Positions 6,862 to 16,673 of a stretch of 64,000 nt of DNA are shown here, piece by piece. The DNA comes from Candidatus Gastranaerophilales bacterium (GTDB taxonomy: Bacteria; Cyanobacteriota; Vampirovibrionia; Gastranaerophilales; Gastranaerophilaceae), in contig CALUUK010000006.1 of assembly GCA_944323955.1 (NCBI GenBank), positions 1-64,000 of the forward strand, written 5' to 3'. The notes below the pieces were generated by a model, which saw only the letters and a list, made by a program, of their open reading frames with translations, made no database searches and was not told where the DNA came from. Positions within the stretch are counted from its first letter, which is position 1; each line of letters opens with the position of its first letter. A program made the translations under genes and the position numbers.

Positions 6862-7968
6862 ATGGCAAAAAGAACATTTTTATATGACGAACATATTAAG
6901 GCAAAAGCCAAAATTGTTGATTTCGCGGGATGGGAAATGCCTGTCCAATATACAAGCATAATAGACGAACATAATAATGTCCGAAAAAATGCAGGTTTAT
7001 TTGATGTTTCACATATGGGTGAAATATTTGTATCAGGAAAAGATGCTCTTGCATTTTTACAAACATTATTTCCACAGGATGTGTCAAAAATTTCGGATAC
7101 TATGGCGCTATATTGCCAGTTTACAAATGAAAACGGCGGAATTGTCGATGATTTAATAGTTTATAAATTAAAAGACAATGATTATTTGCTTGTCGTAAAT
7201 GCTTCAAGACTTGATGTTGACTATGACTGGATGATGTTAAACAAACAAAATTTTGATGTAGCAATTGAAAACAAGTCGGATGTATATTCAATGATTGCAC
7301 TTCAAGGACCAAAGTCCGCAGAAATACTTGAGCAAGCAGGATATCCGAGAGAAAAGCAGCCAAAAACATTTCATATCACAAAAGATATGTTAATAGGAGA
7401 AAACGTATATATTTCAAGAACAGGATACACCGGCGAAGACGGATTTGAAATTATAATACGAAACGAAAAAGTATCAGAACTCTGGCAATTATTATTGGAT
7501 AAAGGCCAAACCTTCGGAATTATGCCTATAGGACTGGGGGCAAGAGATACACTGAGGCTTGAAGCCGCAATGAGTTTATACGGAAACGAACTGAACGAAG
7601 AAACAACTCCCCCGGAAGCAGGTTTAAAATGGACTGTTGATAAAGACAAGAAAGAAGATTATATTGGCAAAAAAGTAATTCAACAGCAAATACAAAACGG
7701 TGTCCAAAAGAAACTAATTGCTTTTAAAATGACAGACAGAGCAATTGCCCGCCACGGATATGAAATATACCATAATAATAAGAAAATAGGAGTCGTCACC
7801 TCGGGAGGCATCTCTCCTACATTAAATATAAACATAGGATTCGGATATATTAAAACCGAGAATAATTTAAAAATAAATGATACAATTCAAATAATGATAA
7901 GAAATAAATTATATAATGCCCAAATAACGGAGAAGAATTTTATACACAAACACAATAAAGGAAATTAA
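6862..7968 (+). CDS. gcvT: Aminomethyltransferase, glycine cleavage T protein
   Basis: 368 residues. It transfers the methylene group of the lipoyl-bound aminomethyl intermediate to tetrahydrofolate and releases ammonia. Family features: FAGWEMPVQY near the N-terminus, LFDVSHMGE, GYTGEDGFEI and LGARDTLRLEA. I chose the ATG at 6862 (MAKRTFLYD) because CGGAG lies just upstream; an earlier in-frame ATG at 6838 lies inside the preceding gene. First gene of gcvT-gcvH-gcvPA. Confidence 0.95.
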   Translation: MAKRTFLYDEHIKAKAKIVDFAGWEMPVQYTSIIDEHNNVRKNAGLFDVSHMGEIFVSGKDALAFLQTLFPQDVSKISDTMALYCQFTNENGGIVDDLIVYKLKDNDYLLVVNASRLDVDYDWMMLNKQNFDVAIENKSDVYSMIALQGPKSAEILEQAGYPREKQPKTFHITKDMLIGENVYISRTGYTGEDGFEIIIRNEKVSELWQLLLDKGQTFGIMPIGLGARDTLRLEAAMSLYGNELNEETTPPEAGLKWTVDKDKKEDYIGKKVIQQQIQNGVQKKLIAFKMTDRAIARHGYEIYHNNKKIGVVTSGGISPTLNINIGFGYIKTENNLKINDTIQIMIRNKLYNAQITEKNFIHKHNKGN

Positions 7969-7979
7969 GGAGAAAACGG

Positions 7980-8360
7980 ATGACTGTAAAAGAAAATATA
8001 TTATGTTCAAAATCACATGAATATGTATATGAAGAAAACGGCAGCTGCTATATAGGTTTAACCGATTATGCAATAGAACAGTTAGGAGATATTGTTTTTG
8101 TAGAAATGCCCGAAATAGGTACACAATATTCAAAAGGCGAAATTTTCGGTACGGTTGAATCGGTAAAAGCCGCATCAGAACTTTACATGCCGGTATCAGG
8201 CAGTGTTGAAGCAATAAACGAAGAATTAATCGAAAAACCCGAATTGCTGAATGAAGTTGATTTCAATGAAATCTGGCTCATAAAAGTATCAGCGGAAGCA
8301 TTTGAACAAGATATTAAAGATTTAGTAAGTTACGACAGCTATAAAAAAGAAGTTGAATAA
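7980..8360 (+). CDS. gcvH: Glycine cleavage H protein
   Basis: 126 residues, normal length. It carries the lipoyl arm shuttling intermediates between the P, T and L proteins. The lipoylation lysine is K63 in VESVKAASEL. The ATG follows AAGGAG, 11 bases after gcvT. No lipoate-attachment gene lies nearby. Confidence 0.96.
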   Translation: MTVKENILCSKSHEYVYEENGSCYIGLTDYAIEQLGDIVFVEMPEIGTQYSKGEIFGTVESVKAASELYMPVSGSVEAINEELIEKPELLNEVDFNEIWLIKVSAEAFEQDIKDLVSYDSYKKEVE

Positions 8361-8362
8361 AT

Positions 8363-9661
8363 ATGTATAATTACAAAGCCAATTCTGAAGCTATAAAAAA
8401 TGAAATGCTAAAAACAATCGGAGAAAAAAGTTTAGATGACCTTTATTCAATGATTGATAAAAAAGCAAGAATGTCCGAGTTAACATTACCTGAAGCAATG
8501 AGCGAAATGGAAGTACAAAGAGAGATAAAGTCCATTGCTAAAGAGAATAAAACAGACTATGCTTGTTTTCTTGGAGCAGGCGCATATAGCAGATTTATAC
8601 CCGCTGCAATATCACAAATATCATCAAGATTTGAATTTAATACGGCATACACACCGTATCAGCCTGAAATTTCGCAAGGAACATTGCAGGTTATATACGA
8701 ATTTCAATCAATGATTTGTGACTTAACAGGAATGGAAGTTTGCAATGCTTCTGTCTATGATGCGGGAAATGCTTGTGCCGAAGCAATGTTAATGGCATCA
8801 CGAATAAGCGGTAAAGATAAAATTCTTGTTTCTGCTTGTATTAATCCCGAATATTTTGAAGTTGTAAAAACATATGCTCACGCAGGAAATATTGAAATTG
8901 AATTAGCAGAAACAAGAGATTTAAAAACAGATATAACAAATATCTCAGACAAATTAAAATCAGGAGAATATGCAGGGTTTATAATACAAAATCCAAACTT
9001 TTTCGGTTCCGTTGAAGACATTGATATTTTAAAAGATATTGAAAGAAATCCAAAAACAATGCTTATAGTATGCTCTGATTTAATGAGCAATGCAGTTTTA
9101 ATGAAACCGGGGGAATACGGGGCGGATATTGTTGTCGGAGACGTTCAATCTTTTGGAAACACTCTTTCGTTTGGCGGACCTTATGCCGGATTTATCGCAG
9201 CAAAAGATAAATATAAACGACAGATGCCGGGAAGAATTGTAGGCAGAACTCTTGATATCGATGGCAGGCAAGCATTTACATTAACACTTCAAGCCAGAGA
9301 GCAGCATATAAGAAGAGAAAAGGCAACAAGCAATATATGTTCCAATCAGGGACTGGCAATTTTAAATGCCGTTATATATCTTGCACTTATGGGGAAAAAG
9401 GGTATACAACAAGCGGCATATTTAAGTACAAAAAATGCAAAAATCTTATCGGATGAACTTAAGAAAAAAGGCTTTAATGTTATAAACAAAGACTATTTTA
9501 ACGAATTTGTACTTGAAGTTAAAAATGCGGATTTATTTTTAAAAACAATGAAAGATAAAGGAATTCTTGCCGGAGTAAAAATTAACGACGGACAAATTCT
9601 CGTATGTACAACAGAAATGAATACGGAAGAAGAAATAAAGCACTATATTCAGTCCGTATAA
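8363..9661 (+). CDS. gcvPA: Glycine dehydrogenase (decarboxylating) subunit 1
   Basis: 432 residues, the N-terminal half of the split PLP-dependent P protein. Typical segments: FLGAGAYSRFIPAAI, TAYTPYQPEISQGTLQ, YDAGNACAEAMLMA and REQHIRREKATSNICSNQ. The PLP lysine belongs to the partner subunit GcvPB, which is absent downstream; a membrane glycosyltransferase gene follows instead. It starts 2 bases after gcvH, implying translational coupling. Without GcvPB the P protein cannot work, so that subunit must be encoded elsewhere. Confidence 0.94.
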   Translation: MYNYKANSEAIKNEMLKTIGEKSLDDLYSMIDKKARMSELTLPEAMSEMEVQREIKSIAKENKTDYACFLGAGAYSRFIPAAISQISSRFEFNTAYTPYQPEISQGTLQVIYEFQSMICDLTGMEVCNASVYDAGNACAEAMLMASRISGKDKILVSACINPEYFEVVKTYAHAGNIEIELAETRDLKTDITNISDKLKSGEYAGFIIQNPNFFGSVEDIDILKDIERNPKTMLIVCSDLMSNAVLMKPGEYGADIVVGDVQSFGNTLSFGGPYAGFIAAKDKYKRQMPGRIVGRTLDIDGRQAFTLTLQAREQHIRREKATSNICSNQGLAILNAVIYLALMGKKGIQQAAYLSTKNAKILSDELKKKGFNVINKDYFNEFVLEVKNADLFLKTMKDKGILAGVKINDGQILVCTTEMNTEEEIKHYIQSV

Positions 9662-9682
9662 TTGAGTATAAGGACAAAGAAG

Positions 9683-11410
9683 ATGAATTATATAAAAAAT
9701 CACACAACCATTCTATATTCGATGATTTTATTATTTATTTGTTTTTGTCTTTACTGCATTAATCTCGGTGAATTTCCGCTTATTGACTACGATGAAACGA
9801 AGTATGTTTTAATTGCAAAAGACGCGATTAATTCAAGTAATTGGATTAATTTAAAATTAAACGGCGAAACATTTTTTGGAACTCCGCCGCTTTTATTTTG
9901 GATTATAAACATATCTTTTTTGATTTTTGGGAAAATAAGTACATTTGCAGCCAGAATACCCATAGCAATATATTGCATAATAGGGATATTAAGTTTATTT
10001 TTAACAGTTTCCAAAATTCTTACAAGAACATATGCATTAATTATCTCATTAATTCTCGCAACATGTTTCGGGTTCATAGTATTTTCTCATCTCGCAACAA
10101 ACGATATGTTATATACGATATCGGCAATGATGGCAATTTTATTAAGCTATTTAATACTGCTTACAAAAATGCAGAGCAGAAATAATTTATACTTATGGAT
10201 TTTAATATACTTTTTCAGCGGCATTTGCATTTTAACAGCAGGCTTATTCGGATTTTTGCCTATATTAATTATGATTATAATGCATATTTTTGCGGGGAAA
10301 CTTATTAATATATTTAAGCCGGCAAATATTATTGCAGGTATTATAATAATGACAATAATGATTGCCCCGTGGTTTATATTTACCGTAAAATCCAACGGCT
10401 TTGAATTTATAAAAGAATTTATATCTGCATATAGCATCTTCAAATATATAGGAATAAAGAAATTTTTATTGGGAATTGTATTATTTATATTGGGATTTAT
10501 GCCATGGACATGCGCTTTTTTATGGATAATCGGTTCCAGATTTAAAGATATATGTAATTCAGTTATTTCATATATAAAAGATGACTCTCAGGATAAATTG
10601 GGAGAAAAGTGGCGCAGACTTTCAAAAACCGATAAATTCTTATCTCTTAATACAATTGTCTTTTTTACATCATTGATTTTTGTAATACTATACGGTTCAA
10701 AATACATATATCTTATATTATTTCTTATGTTTCCCGCTGCCTGCATATCGGGTCATTACTGGTATGAATATATAGTAAGAAAACAAAGAGATAAAAGTAT
10801 CTTTTTTGCTACAATATTACCCAATATACTGTTTATAATTTTCTCAATTTTACTTCTCTTCGGGCATAGCTATATAAATAAATTATCAATATACGGATAT
10901 AATCATTTGATAATTCCCGTAGTGATTGTCTTTTTCTTAATCCCTTTAATTTCAATATTTTCCGTCATACTAAAAGGACGAACCTGCGCATTCATAGCAA
11001 ATCTGATTTTGATGATAAGTCTTTCATTTATAATAACTCCGAACGGATATAATTTTATAGTTACAAACAGCGGGGAAGGAGACTTAATAAAATTTGCGAG
11101 AAAAGCACATGAGGATAAAGTAAATCTTTCCGCATTTTTACCTTCAAAGAAATACAGTCTTGTATACTACTATGACGGTAACATAGATTTTCACAAAGAC
11201 AATGATTACAAATGGCTTAAAAATTTTTTGCAACAAAATCAAAATGATTATGTTATTGTAGAAATAAAAGCATTATGGGCAATAGAAGATCAAGAAATAA
11301 AATACATGCTTTTAGCTTCCGAAAAAAGGTACTGTTTGATAAAACACCTGCCAAAAGTTGTCGAACAGCAAATGGAACAAGAAGAAGAACCGGAAGTCAT
11401 TATACAGTAG
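9683..11410 (+). CDS. ArnT/PMT-like GT39 membrane glycosyltransferase
   Basis: About 575 residues with roughly a dozen membrane segments and a C-terminal soluble tail. The first loop carries [11 protein letters not shown] with the acidic residues used by GT-C enzymes of the ArnT/PMT family. These take sugars from polyprenyl-phosphate carriers and attach them to lipid A or proteins on the outer face of the inner membrane. The ATG at 9683 has AAGGA at 9670; a TTG at 9662 is an alternative. It follows gcvPA by 21 bases. The acceptor is unknown; the GT2/deacetylase pair at 35.7-37.5 kb could supply the donor (inference). Confidence 0.8.
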   Translation: MNYIKNHTTILYSMILLFICFCLYCINLGEFPLIDYDETKYVLIAKDAINSSNWINLKLNGETFFGTPPLLFWIINISFLIFGKISTFAARIPIAIYCIIGILSLFLTVSKILTRTYALIISLILATCFGFIVFSHLATNDMLYTISAMMAILLSYLILLTKMQSRNNLYLWILIYFFSGICILTAGLFGFLPILIMIIMHIFAGKLINIFKPANIIAGIIIMTIMIAPWFIFTVKSNGFEFIKEFISAYSIFKYIGIKKFLLGIVLFILGFMPWTCAFLWIIGSRFKDICNSVISYIKDDSQDKLGEKWRRLSKTDKFLSLNTIVFFTSLIFVILYGSKYIYLILFLMFPAACISGHYWYEYIVRKQRDKSIFFATILPNILFIIFSILLLFGHSYINKLSIYGYNHLIIPVVIVFFLIPLISIFSVILKGRTCAFIANLILMISLSFIITPNGYNFIVTNSGEGDLIKFARKAHEDKVNLSAFLPSKKYSLVYYYDGNIDFHKDNDYKWLKNFLQQNQNDYVIVEIKALWAIEDQEIKYMLLASEKRYCLIKHLPKVVEQQMEQEEEPEVIIQ

Positions 11411-11420
11411 CGGAGTTTAT

Positions 11421-11630
11421 ATGATAAAAAAAGTAATACTGAAATTAATAAATTTATATCAAATAATTTCAAAACTAACACCTCCGGTATGCAGATTTTA
11501 TCCGACTTGTTCCGAATACACAAAACAGGCCATAATAAAATACGGGATAATAAAAGGCGGTTTTATGGGACTAAAAAGGATATTAAGATGCCATCCGTTT
11601 AATCCCGGCGGATATGATCCTGTCCCTTAA
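11421..11630 (+). CDS. yidD: Membrane protein insertion efficiency factor YidD
   Basis: 69 residues. The family signature [15 protein letters not shown] and the C-terminal [14 protein letters not shown] are both present. It is a small amphipathic protein at the inner membrane thought to assist YidC-dependent insertion. I took the ATG at 11421 with CGGAG upstream, since the open frame further 5' lies inside the GT39 gene. It is not next to rnpA/yidC here, which is the commoner arrangement. Confidence 0.95.
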   Translation: MIKKVILKLINLYQIISKLTPPVCRFYPTCSEYTKQAIIKYGIIKGGFMGLKRILRCHPFNPGGYDPVP

Positions 11631-11676
11631 ATATTAATAAAAAACAGTTAAGACAAGACTTAATGAGGATAATTCT

Positions 11677-12247
11677 TTGAGAAAAAATGAAAAAAACCTA
11701 TTTCAATAGTTTTTTTGGTATTTATAGTTGTAATGATTATAATTATAATTTTGTATGCAACCGCGCCAAAAACCGGAAATAAAGAAAATAATGAAGATAT
11801 AAATAATAATTTAATAACAACCGAAACAACACAGACACGGCAGGAAAAAGATTCCGTATATATAAAATCCGACTTGTAAAAACAGGCGGGCATAGCGAAA
11901 CAAAAAATAAAGAACAATATGATACCTGTATAAATAACAAAAATGGTGATTTAACATTATTCTGGTCACATTTTGAACAAACATATAAAGACTTTTACAC
12001 AAACAGAGCAGTAAGCCAAAGCACATTGAAATCACTTGTAAACATATTGGGAGATGCGAAAAAAGAAGTTGTAAACAGAGGAATATCAGATAAACAGGTT
12101 GCGGAAGCACTTGAATACAGAGTAAGAACTCTGCTGTCAAACATTTCTCATCCCGGCAGTCAGACAAATATAAGAAAAACAGCACTGTCCTATCTTAAAT
12201 TTATAAAAGAAAAGAAAATCCAAAAACCGAACTTGACTTTATATTAA
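11677..12247 (+). pseudogene. Frameshifted single-pass membrane protein
   Basis: A continuous protein of about 190 residues is recovered if one base is added in each of two places. TTG at 11677 (GAGGA upstream) starts LRKNEK. Adding one A in the A tract near 11690 joins it to PISIVFLVFIVVMIIIIILY, a strong membrane anchor. A second single-base shift between about 11850 and 11890 joins the linker to a soluble C-terminal domain (about 110 residues, ending 12247) containing LKSLVNILGDAKKEVVNRG. Function not recognised. It could be a decayed gene or assembly errors. Confidence 0.55.
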
Positions 12248-12252
12248 CTATT

Positions 12253-12492
12253 ATGTGTATAGATAATAATCTTACAAAACAAAAAATCGAATCTGTTAAT
12301 TTATCAAAAATAAAAGTTCCGGAGGAATTTGAAGCAATATATAATATTAATCCAAAAGACAGAGATTTTAGCTTTATATATGCAAACAGTGAATTTCAAA
12401 ATATTCAAAATAAATACGTCATTCAAAATGAAGAACTTTTAATGCAACTGTTAAATTCTCACAGAATAAACATAATAAAACAGGAAAATTAA
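12253..12492 (+). CDS. Small hypothetical protein
   Basis: 79 residues, acidic to neutral, Asn/Ile-rich, with no membrane segment and no recognised motif. It begins 6 bases after the frameshifted gene and so could be translated from the same message. No ribosome binding site is visible before the ATG, which lowers confidence. The composition is protein-like and there is no competing gene on either strand. Confidence 0.45.
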   Translation: MCIDNNLTKQKIESVNLSKIKVPEEFEAIYNINPKDRDFSFIYANSEFQNIQNKYVIQNEELLMQLLNSHRINIIKQEN

Positions 12493-12574
12493 ATTAAAAA
12501 TACATAATATATATGCTTCCAATATAGGCTGATTTATGATTTAATTTACGTATAAGGTTTCCGAGAAGTATATT

Positions 12575-13525
12575 ATGATTAAGATATTTAAAACCGAAGA
12601 TAATAAAAGCCTTAAGAGATTAAGCATCAGTGAAGCTGTATCAGGTTCTTGGTTTAGCTTAATAACGCCTACCGAAGAAGAGATAAAGCAGGTATCTCTC
12701 GTTCTCGGACTTGATGAAGACTTTTTAAGAAACTCATTAGACCTTGATGAAAGATCGCGTATAGAAATTGAAGACGGAAATACCCTTATAATTACAAATC
12801 TTCCTATAATAACGGAAGACGGAAGTTTTGATACTTTGCCTTTAGGTATCATTTACACTCCGACATCAATAATAACGGTATGTTCAAAAGATAACAATAT
12901 ACTTTCTTCCTTCAATGAGAATACAGCATATTCTTTTGATACAAGAAAAAAAACCGAATTTATGCTGAAAATGCTGTATCGTTCGGTAAAGTTTTACTTA
13001 AAATATTTAGATTTAATAAACAGAACAACTGACGCAATTGAAACGGAATTGCAAAAAGCAACAAATAATAAAGCATTATTCCAGCTTATGGAAATACAGA
13101 AGACTCTTGTATATTTTTCAACCGCGTTGAAAGATAATGACATAGTGCTGCAAAAAATTAACAGAATGACAAAATCCACAACAGGAACAAATATCAAGAT
13201 AACAGAAGAAGAAAGTGATTTGTTGGAAGATGTCATTATAGATACAAGACAGGCTATTGAAATGGTTGATATGCACAGAATGATTCTTGAAGCAATGATG
13301 GAAGGTTTTGCATCAATAATAAATAACAATTTAAACCAGATAATGAAGTTTTTAGCTGCAATAACAATTATAATGGCAATACCGACAATGATAGGCGGAT
13401 TATGGGGAATGAATGTACCGGTTCCTTACGGCTCAAACAGCTACGGTTTTCTTATTGTAGTTACATTATCAGTTATAACTTCAATTGTTGTAGTTTTATT
13501 TTTTAGAAAAAAAGGGATGTTCTAA
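12575..13525 (+). CDS. corA: CorA-family divalent cation channel
   Basis: 316 residues. An N-terminal cytoplasmic alpha/beta domain and a long helical stalk are followed by two C-terminal membrane helices. The family hallmark GMN sits in LWGMNVPVP at the end of the first helix, and the protein ends in a short basic tail. It forms a pentameric Mg2+ (or Co2+/Ni2+) uptake channel in the inner membrane. The ATG follows a GAGAAG stretch. The gene may be the first of a unit continuing into the next two genes, which start 19 and 5 bases after their predecessors. Confidence 0.93.
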   Translation: MIKIFKTEDNKSLKRLSISEAVSGSWFSLITPTEEEIKQVSLVLGLDEDFLRNSLDLDERSRIEIEDGNTLIITNLPIITEDGSFDTLPLGIIYTPTSIITVCSKDNNILSSFNENTAYSFDTRKKTEFMLKMLYRSVKFYLKYLDLINRTTDAIETELQKATNNKALFQLMEIQKTLVYFSTALKDNDIVLQKINRMTKSTTGTNIKITEEESDLLEDVIIDTRQAIEMVDMHRMILEAMMEGFASIINNNLNQIMKFLAAITIIMAIPTMIGGLWGMNVPVPYGSNSYGFLIVVTLSVITSIVVVLFFRKKGMF

Positions 13526-13544
13526 GGAACTCCAGAGGTAAATT

Positions 13545-14813
13545 TTGAAAAATAATTCTATATTGATAATATCTAATTCATATGAAAAAGGACAATATAT
13601 TTCTGAAAAGCTGAAATTGTTAAGGAATTGTGACACCATTAAAATTGTATCTTATATAGAATCCATTTCAGTTTTGAATACGACACAGCCAAACATAATC
13701 ATTTTATATTGCGCTCAGAATGATTCTTTAGGTGTTATAAAAGAAATAAGGCAAATACGCTCTCTGGACAAAGTGCCGATATTATTCACTGCTGACACAT
13801 TTGATGAAGAAAAACTATTGTATGCCTTTGATAACGGAATAGATGACTTTTTCTTTTTAGACAATTCAGATTCCGTAATACTTATGAGAATGTTATTAAC
13901 TCTTCAAAAATCAGTTCTTTATAAGCAGATTGATATGAATAACAAAATATTAATTGCAGCAAATATTCTGGATAAACAAAGCGGTATATATCTAAAAGAT
14001 ATGGCTGCTATTGCGCTAAAGAACTTCTTTACTCAAAGCATAGAAGAAAATCTTGAAAATACTGTTTTTATGTATATAAGACCGGTAAATAACGGGGATA
14101 AAAGACTTAATACATATAAAATCGCCAACACGGTTAAAAAGACTTTAAGAGGAAATGATATTGTTGCTCACGGAAAATCTTTAGGTTTTTATATTATATT
14201 GTATAATGCCGGAAAAAGCGGAGCAAAATCAGTCTTTGAAAGAATTTGTACCGAATTAAAAAACGATTGTAAAATTTATGCCTGTGCTGCAGAAATAACA
14301 ACGGCATTTGAAGAAATGGAACCCGTATTATATACAGCGGTAAAAGAACAAATTAAAACAGATACCGACTTTAACTACTTATACAATACAAATTTTCAAG
14401 AAACAGCTAAAGTTATTGATATCAAAGATGAAACAGGCAAAAGATTAAAAGATTTCAAAAAAGAATTTCTTCAAAATTTTGAAAAAATAACAGCACCCGT
14501 ATTTTACAGAATACAAACGGCATATACGGATAAAATAGAAAATGCGGAAATTAATTATTCCTTAAATGAAAATGAGAGTAAATTTTCAGTAACCGGAAAC
14601 GAAAACAGTTCGGAACTTGTAATAACATATCCGACATATATGAAAGTAATTGTTGATATAAGACATTTTATAGCAAATCATCCTCCGACCGTAAAAAGAC
14701 TTACATACGATTTCGAAGATTTTTCCGAAGAAAAAATTTCCATACTTCTGGAAGATATGATAAAAGATTATTTAAATAATTCAATTTTAGATAAATTATA
14801 TACATCGGAATAA
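13545..14813 (+). CDS. Degenerate receiver plus GGDEF-like protein
   Basis: 422 residues from a TTG with AGAGGT upstream. Residues 1 to about 125 resemble a CheY-type receiver, but the phosphorylated Asp position reads IIILYCAQND, so it probably cannot be phosphorylated normally. Residues of about 165-290 resemble a GGDEF fold without a GGDEF motif. The C-terminal 130 residues are not recognised. It is a likely signalling adaptor with lost catalysis, though this rests on fold-like pattern reading. It lies between corA and a TIM-barrel gene, probably in one operon. Confidence 0.55.
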   Translation: MKNNSILIISNSYEKGQYISEKLKLLRNCDTIKIVSYIESISVLNTTQPNIIILYCAQNDSLGVIKEIRQIRSLDKVPILFTADTFDEEKLLYAFDNGIDDFFFLDNSDSVILMRMLLTLQKSVLYKQIDMNNKILIAANILDKQSGIYLKDMAAIALKNFFTQSIEENLENTVFMYIRPVNNGDKRLNTYKIANTVKKTLRGNDIVAHGKSLGFYIILYNAGKSGAKSVFERICTELKNDCKIYACAAEITTAFEEMEPVLYTAVKEQIKTDTDFNYLYNTNFQETAKVIDIKDETGKRLKDFKKEFLQNFEKITAPVFYRIQTAYTDKIENAEINYSLNENESKFSVTGNENSSELVITYPTYMKVIVDIRHFIANHPPTVKRLTYDFEDFSEEKISILLEDMIKDYLNNSILDKLYTSE

Positions 14814-14818
14814 TAAAA

Positions 14819-15625
14819 ATGACACAGTCCAACATAATAAAATTATTAATATCCTCATCAGCAAAAAATACAATTTCGGAATCTGCCAAACTTGCAGCCG
14901 AACTAAATACCGGACTTGAGATAAGCAGACTGCCTTTATATAAAGATAAAAATGCAACTGTTGAAAGTACGGTAAATAAAATAAAACATGATATTGGTGA
15001 TTTTAAAAATCGAATTACGGTACATGCAATGTTTTCTGATGTAAATGTAGCCGGAAGTGATTGTATATTAAGAGAAATCAGCCAAATGCGATGTATACAA
15101 TCTTTTGAGACAGCAAAAGCAATAGGAGCTGATACTGTTTTATTTCATACAGGGAATAAGGGGACAAAACATTACGGCTCACAGGAACAATTTAGAAAAA
15201 AATATATACTTTTTTGGAAAGACTTTATAAAACAATTTGAACAATCAGGAATAACGGCAGTTATTGAGAATGTTTTTGAAAAAACGCCTGAATACTGCAT
15301 AGAACTTTTTGAAGGCGTTAACTCTCCAAACCTTAAACTTGCACTTGATACCGGACATGTAAATTTATATGCAAAAGAAACAAAAGTAACAGACTGGATA
15401 AAAGCATACGGAAAAAATTTATATCATATGCACATTCATAATAATTTTGGCAGAAACGATGACCATTCAAATCTGGAAAACGGAACATTGAACTTTAGAG
15501 AAATTTTTGACTGTATACAAGAAACGAATATAACACCTTCAATAGTTCTTGAGATGTATAGTGAAGATGATATAAGAAAAAGTATCGGATTTTTAGAAAA
15601 GATAAATGTTAATTTTCAAGTTTAA
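14819..15625 (+). CDS. Xylose-isomerase-like TIM-barrel / AP endonuclease family 2 protein
   Basis: 268 residues. Candidate metal ligands sit where the family has them: Glu in VIENVF, Asp/His in ALDTGHVNL, and His residues in HMHIHNN, with a final Glu in VLEMY. The family includes endonuclease IV and sugar isomerases/epimerases; the short length and HMHIHNN style do not separate these. It starts 5 bases after the preceding gene. Its 3' end overlaps the convergent gene by 17 bases. Confidence 0.75.
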   Translation: MTQSNIIKLLISSSAKNTISESAKLAAELNTGLEISRLPLYKDKNATVESTVNKIKHDIGDFKNRITVHAMFSDVNVAGSDCILREISQMRCIQSFETAKAIGADTVLFHTGNKGTKHYGSQEQFRKKYILFWKDFIKQFEQSGITAVIENVFEKTPEYCIELFEGVNSPNLKLALDTGHVNLYAKETKVTDWIKAYGKNLYHMHIHNNFGRNDDHSNLENGTLNFREIFDCIQETNITPSIVLEMYSEDDIRKSIGFLEKINVNFQV

Positions 15626-16673
15626 TTTCTTTCAGCCCAAATCCGTTCAAATCTATTTGCGCATCGGTGGAATCTATTGAAACCAATTGGGATTTTTCTT
15701 CATTATAATCAATACTCCATGTTCCCAAAAATTTAGGGCCGGAATCAGAGAAAGCATATGCATAAACAATCAATCTTTCAGGATTATTCTTATCCCACCC
15801 TACCGGGAAAATATCCCACATATAATCTTTTAGTTCAATTTGTTTATTCTGCCGCCACCAGTATATAATTGCCTCACGAACAGCATTAAGTCTCTTCCAT
15901 GATTTTGTTTTAAAATCATAAATAATAACATTTGTCTGCCAGGTTTGGTCAAGATTAGAACCTATTTTTTCCTTAAAAGCAATTTTAGTGCTGTCTTTAG
16001 ACCAATCTATGGGGAACAAAGTAACAAAGCGGTATTTAAGAATATCATCCATTCCAACACTGACAATAGGAGTCATATCCTGATTTATAACATTTGTCAT
16101 AAACAAAGCATCATAAGCATCCGATGTTTCCGTCACGGGGATATAATAAGCTGATGAAGCGGTTTGAGCGAATTTAGGATAAAAAGAACATTTTGTATAA
16201 ACCATTTTTGTCTTATCAGGAGATAAAATTCCCGGAGACACTGCCGTTTTCTCGGATATAATTCTCGAAATATCAATATTTCTTTGTCCGGGAGGAGTAT
16301 TATAACTTATTACTCTATATTTCGGGTCAGGCATAATATACTGAGCGCTTGCGCTAAAATCAGGTTCAGGTATTTTAAATTCCGAACGTTTAATATCTTT
16401 GGAAATTTCATAATAATCATCCATTGTTATCGGCTGTTTAGACCTGTCAATATTATGATAATATACCTTTTTTGAAGGCGGCAGATGGAATTTTTCCCTA
16501 AACTTTTCATTAAGTGTTTTATAATCTTCAATACTTTCATCATTCTCCTCGGCCGGAACATATTCTTGCACAGGAGAAGACAAATACAAAGGATCGGGTA
16601 TTTCTTCTTTTTTCGCAAAGGCAAAACAAGGCAAAAGAGCAGACGCAAACAAAAGAATGAAAAATTTTTTCAT
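15609..16673 (-). CDS. Secreted protein of unknown function, coupled to a response regulator
   Basis: 354 residues with a clear Sec signal peptide (hydrophobic residues 5-20, AFAKK cleavage region). The mature protein is rich in Tyr, Pro and Asp and may form a beta-propeller-like fold: segments such as GILSPDKTKMVYT and PIDWSKDSTKIAFKE resemble WD40/TolB-type repeats. Its ATG shares the A of the upstream regulator's TAA stop (TAATG), so translation is coupled. The tight link to a two-component system suggests a periplasmic sensing or output role (inference). Confidence 0.8.
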   Translation of the reverse strand: MKKFFILLFASALLPCFAFAKKEEIPDPLYLSSPVQEYVPAEENDESIEDYKTLNEKFREKFHLPPSKKVYYHNIDRSKQPITMDDYYEISKDIKRSEFKIPEPDFSASAQYIMPDPKYRVISYNTPPGQRNIDISRIISEKTAVSPGILSPDKTKMVYTKCSFYPKFAQTASSAYYIPVTETSDAYDALFMTNVINQDMTPIVSVGMDDILKYRFVTLFPIDWSKDSTKIAFKEKIGSNLDQTWQTNVIIYDFKTKSWKRLNAVREAIIYWWRQNKQIELKDYMWDIFPVGWDKNNPERLIVYAYAFSDSGPKFLGTWSIDYNEEKSQLVSIDSTDAQIDLNGFGLKEIKLEN

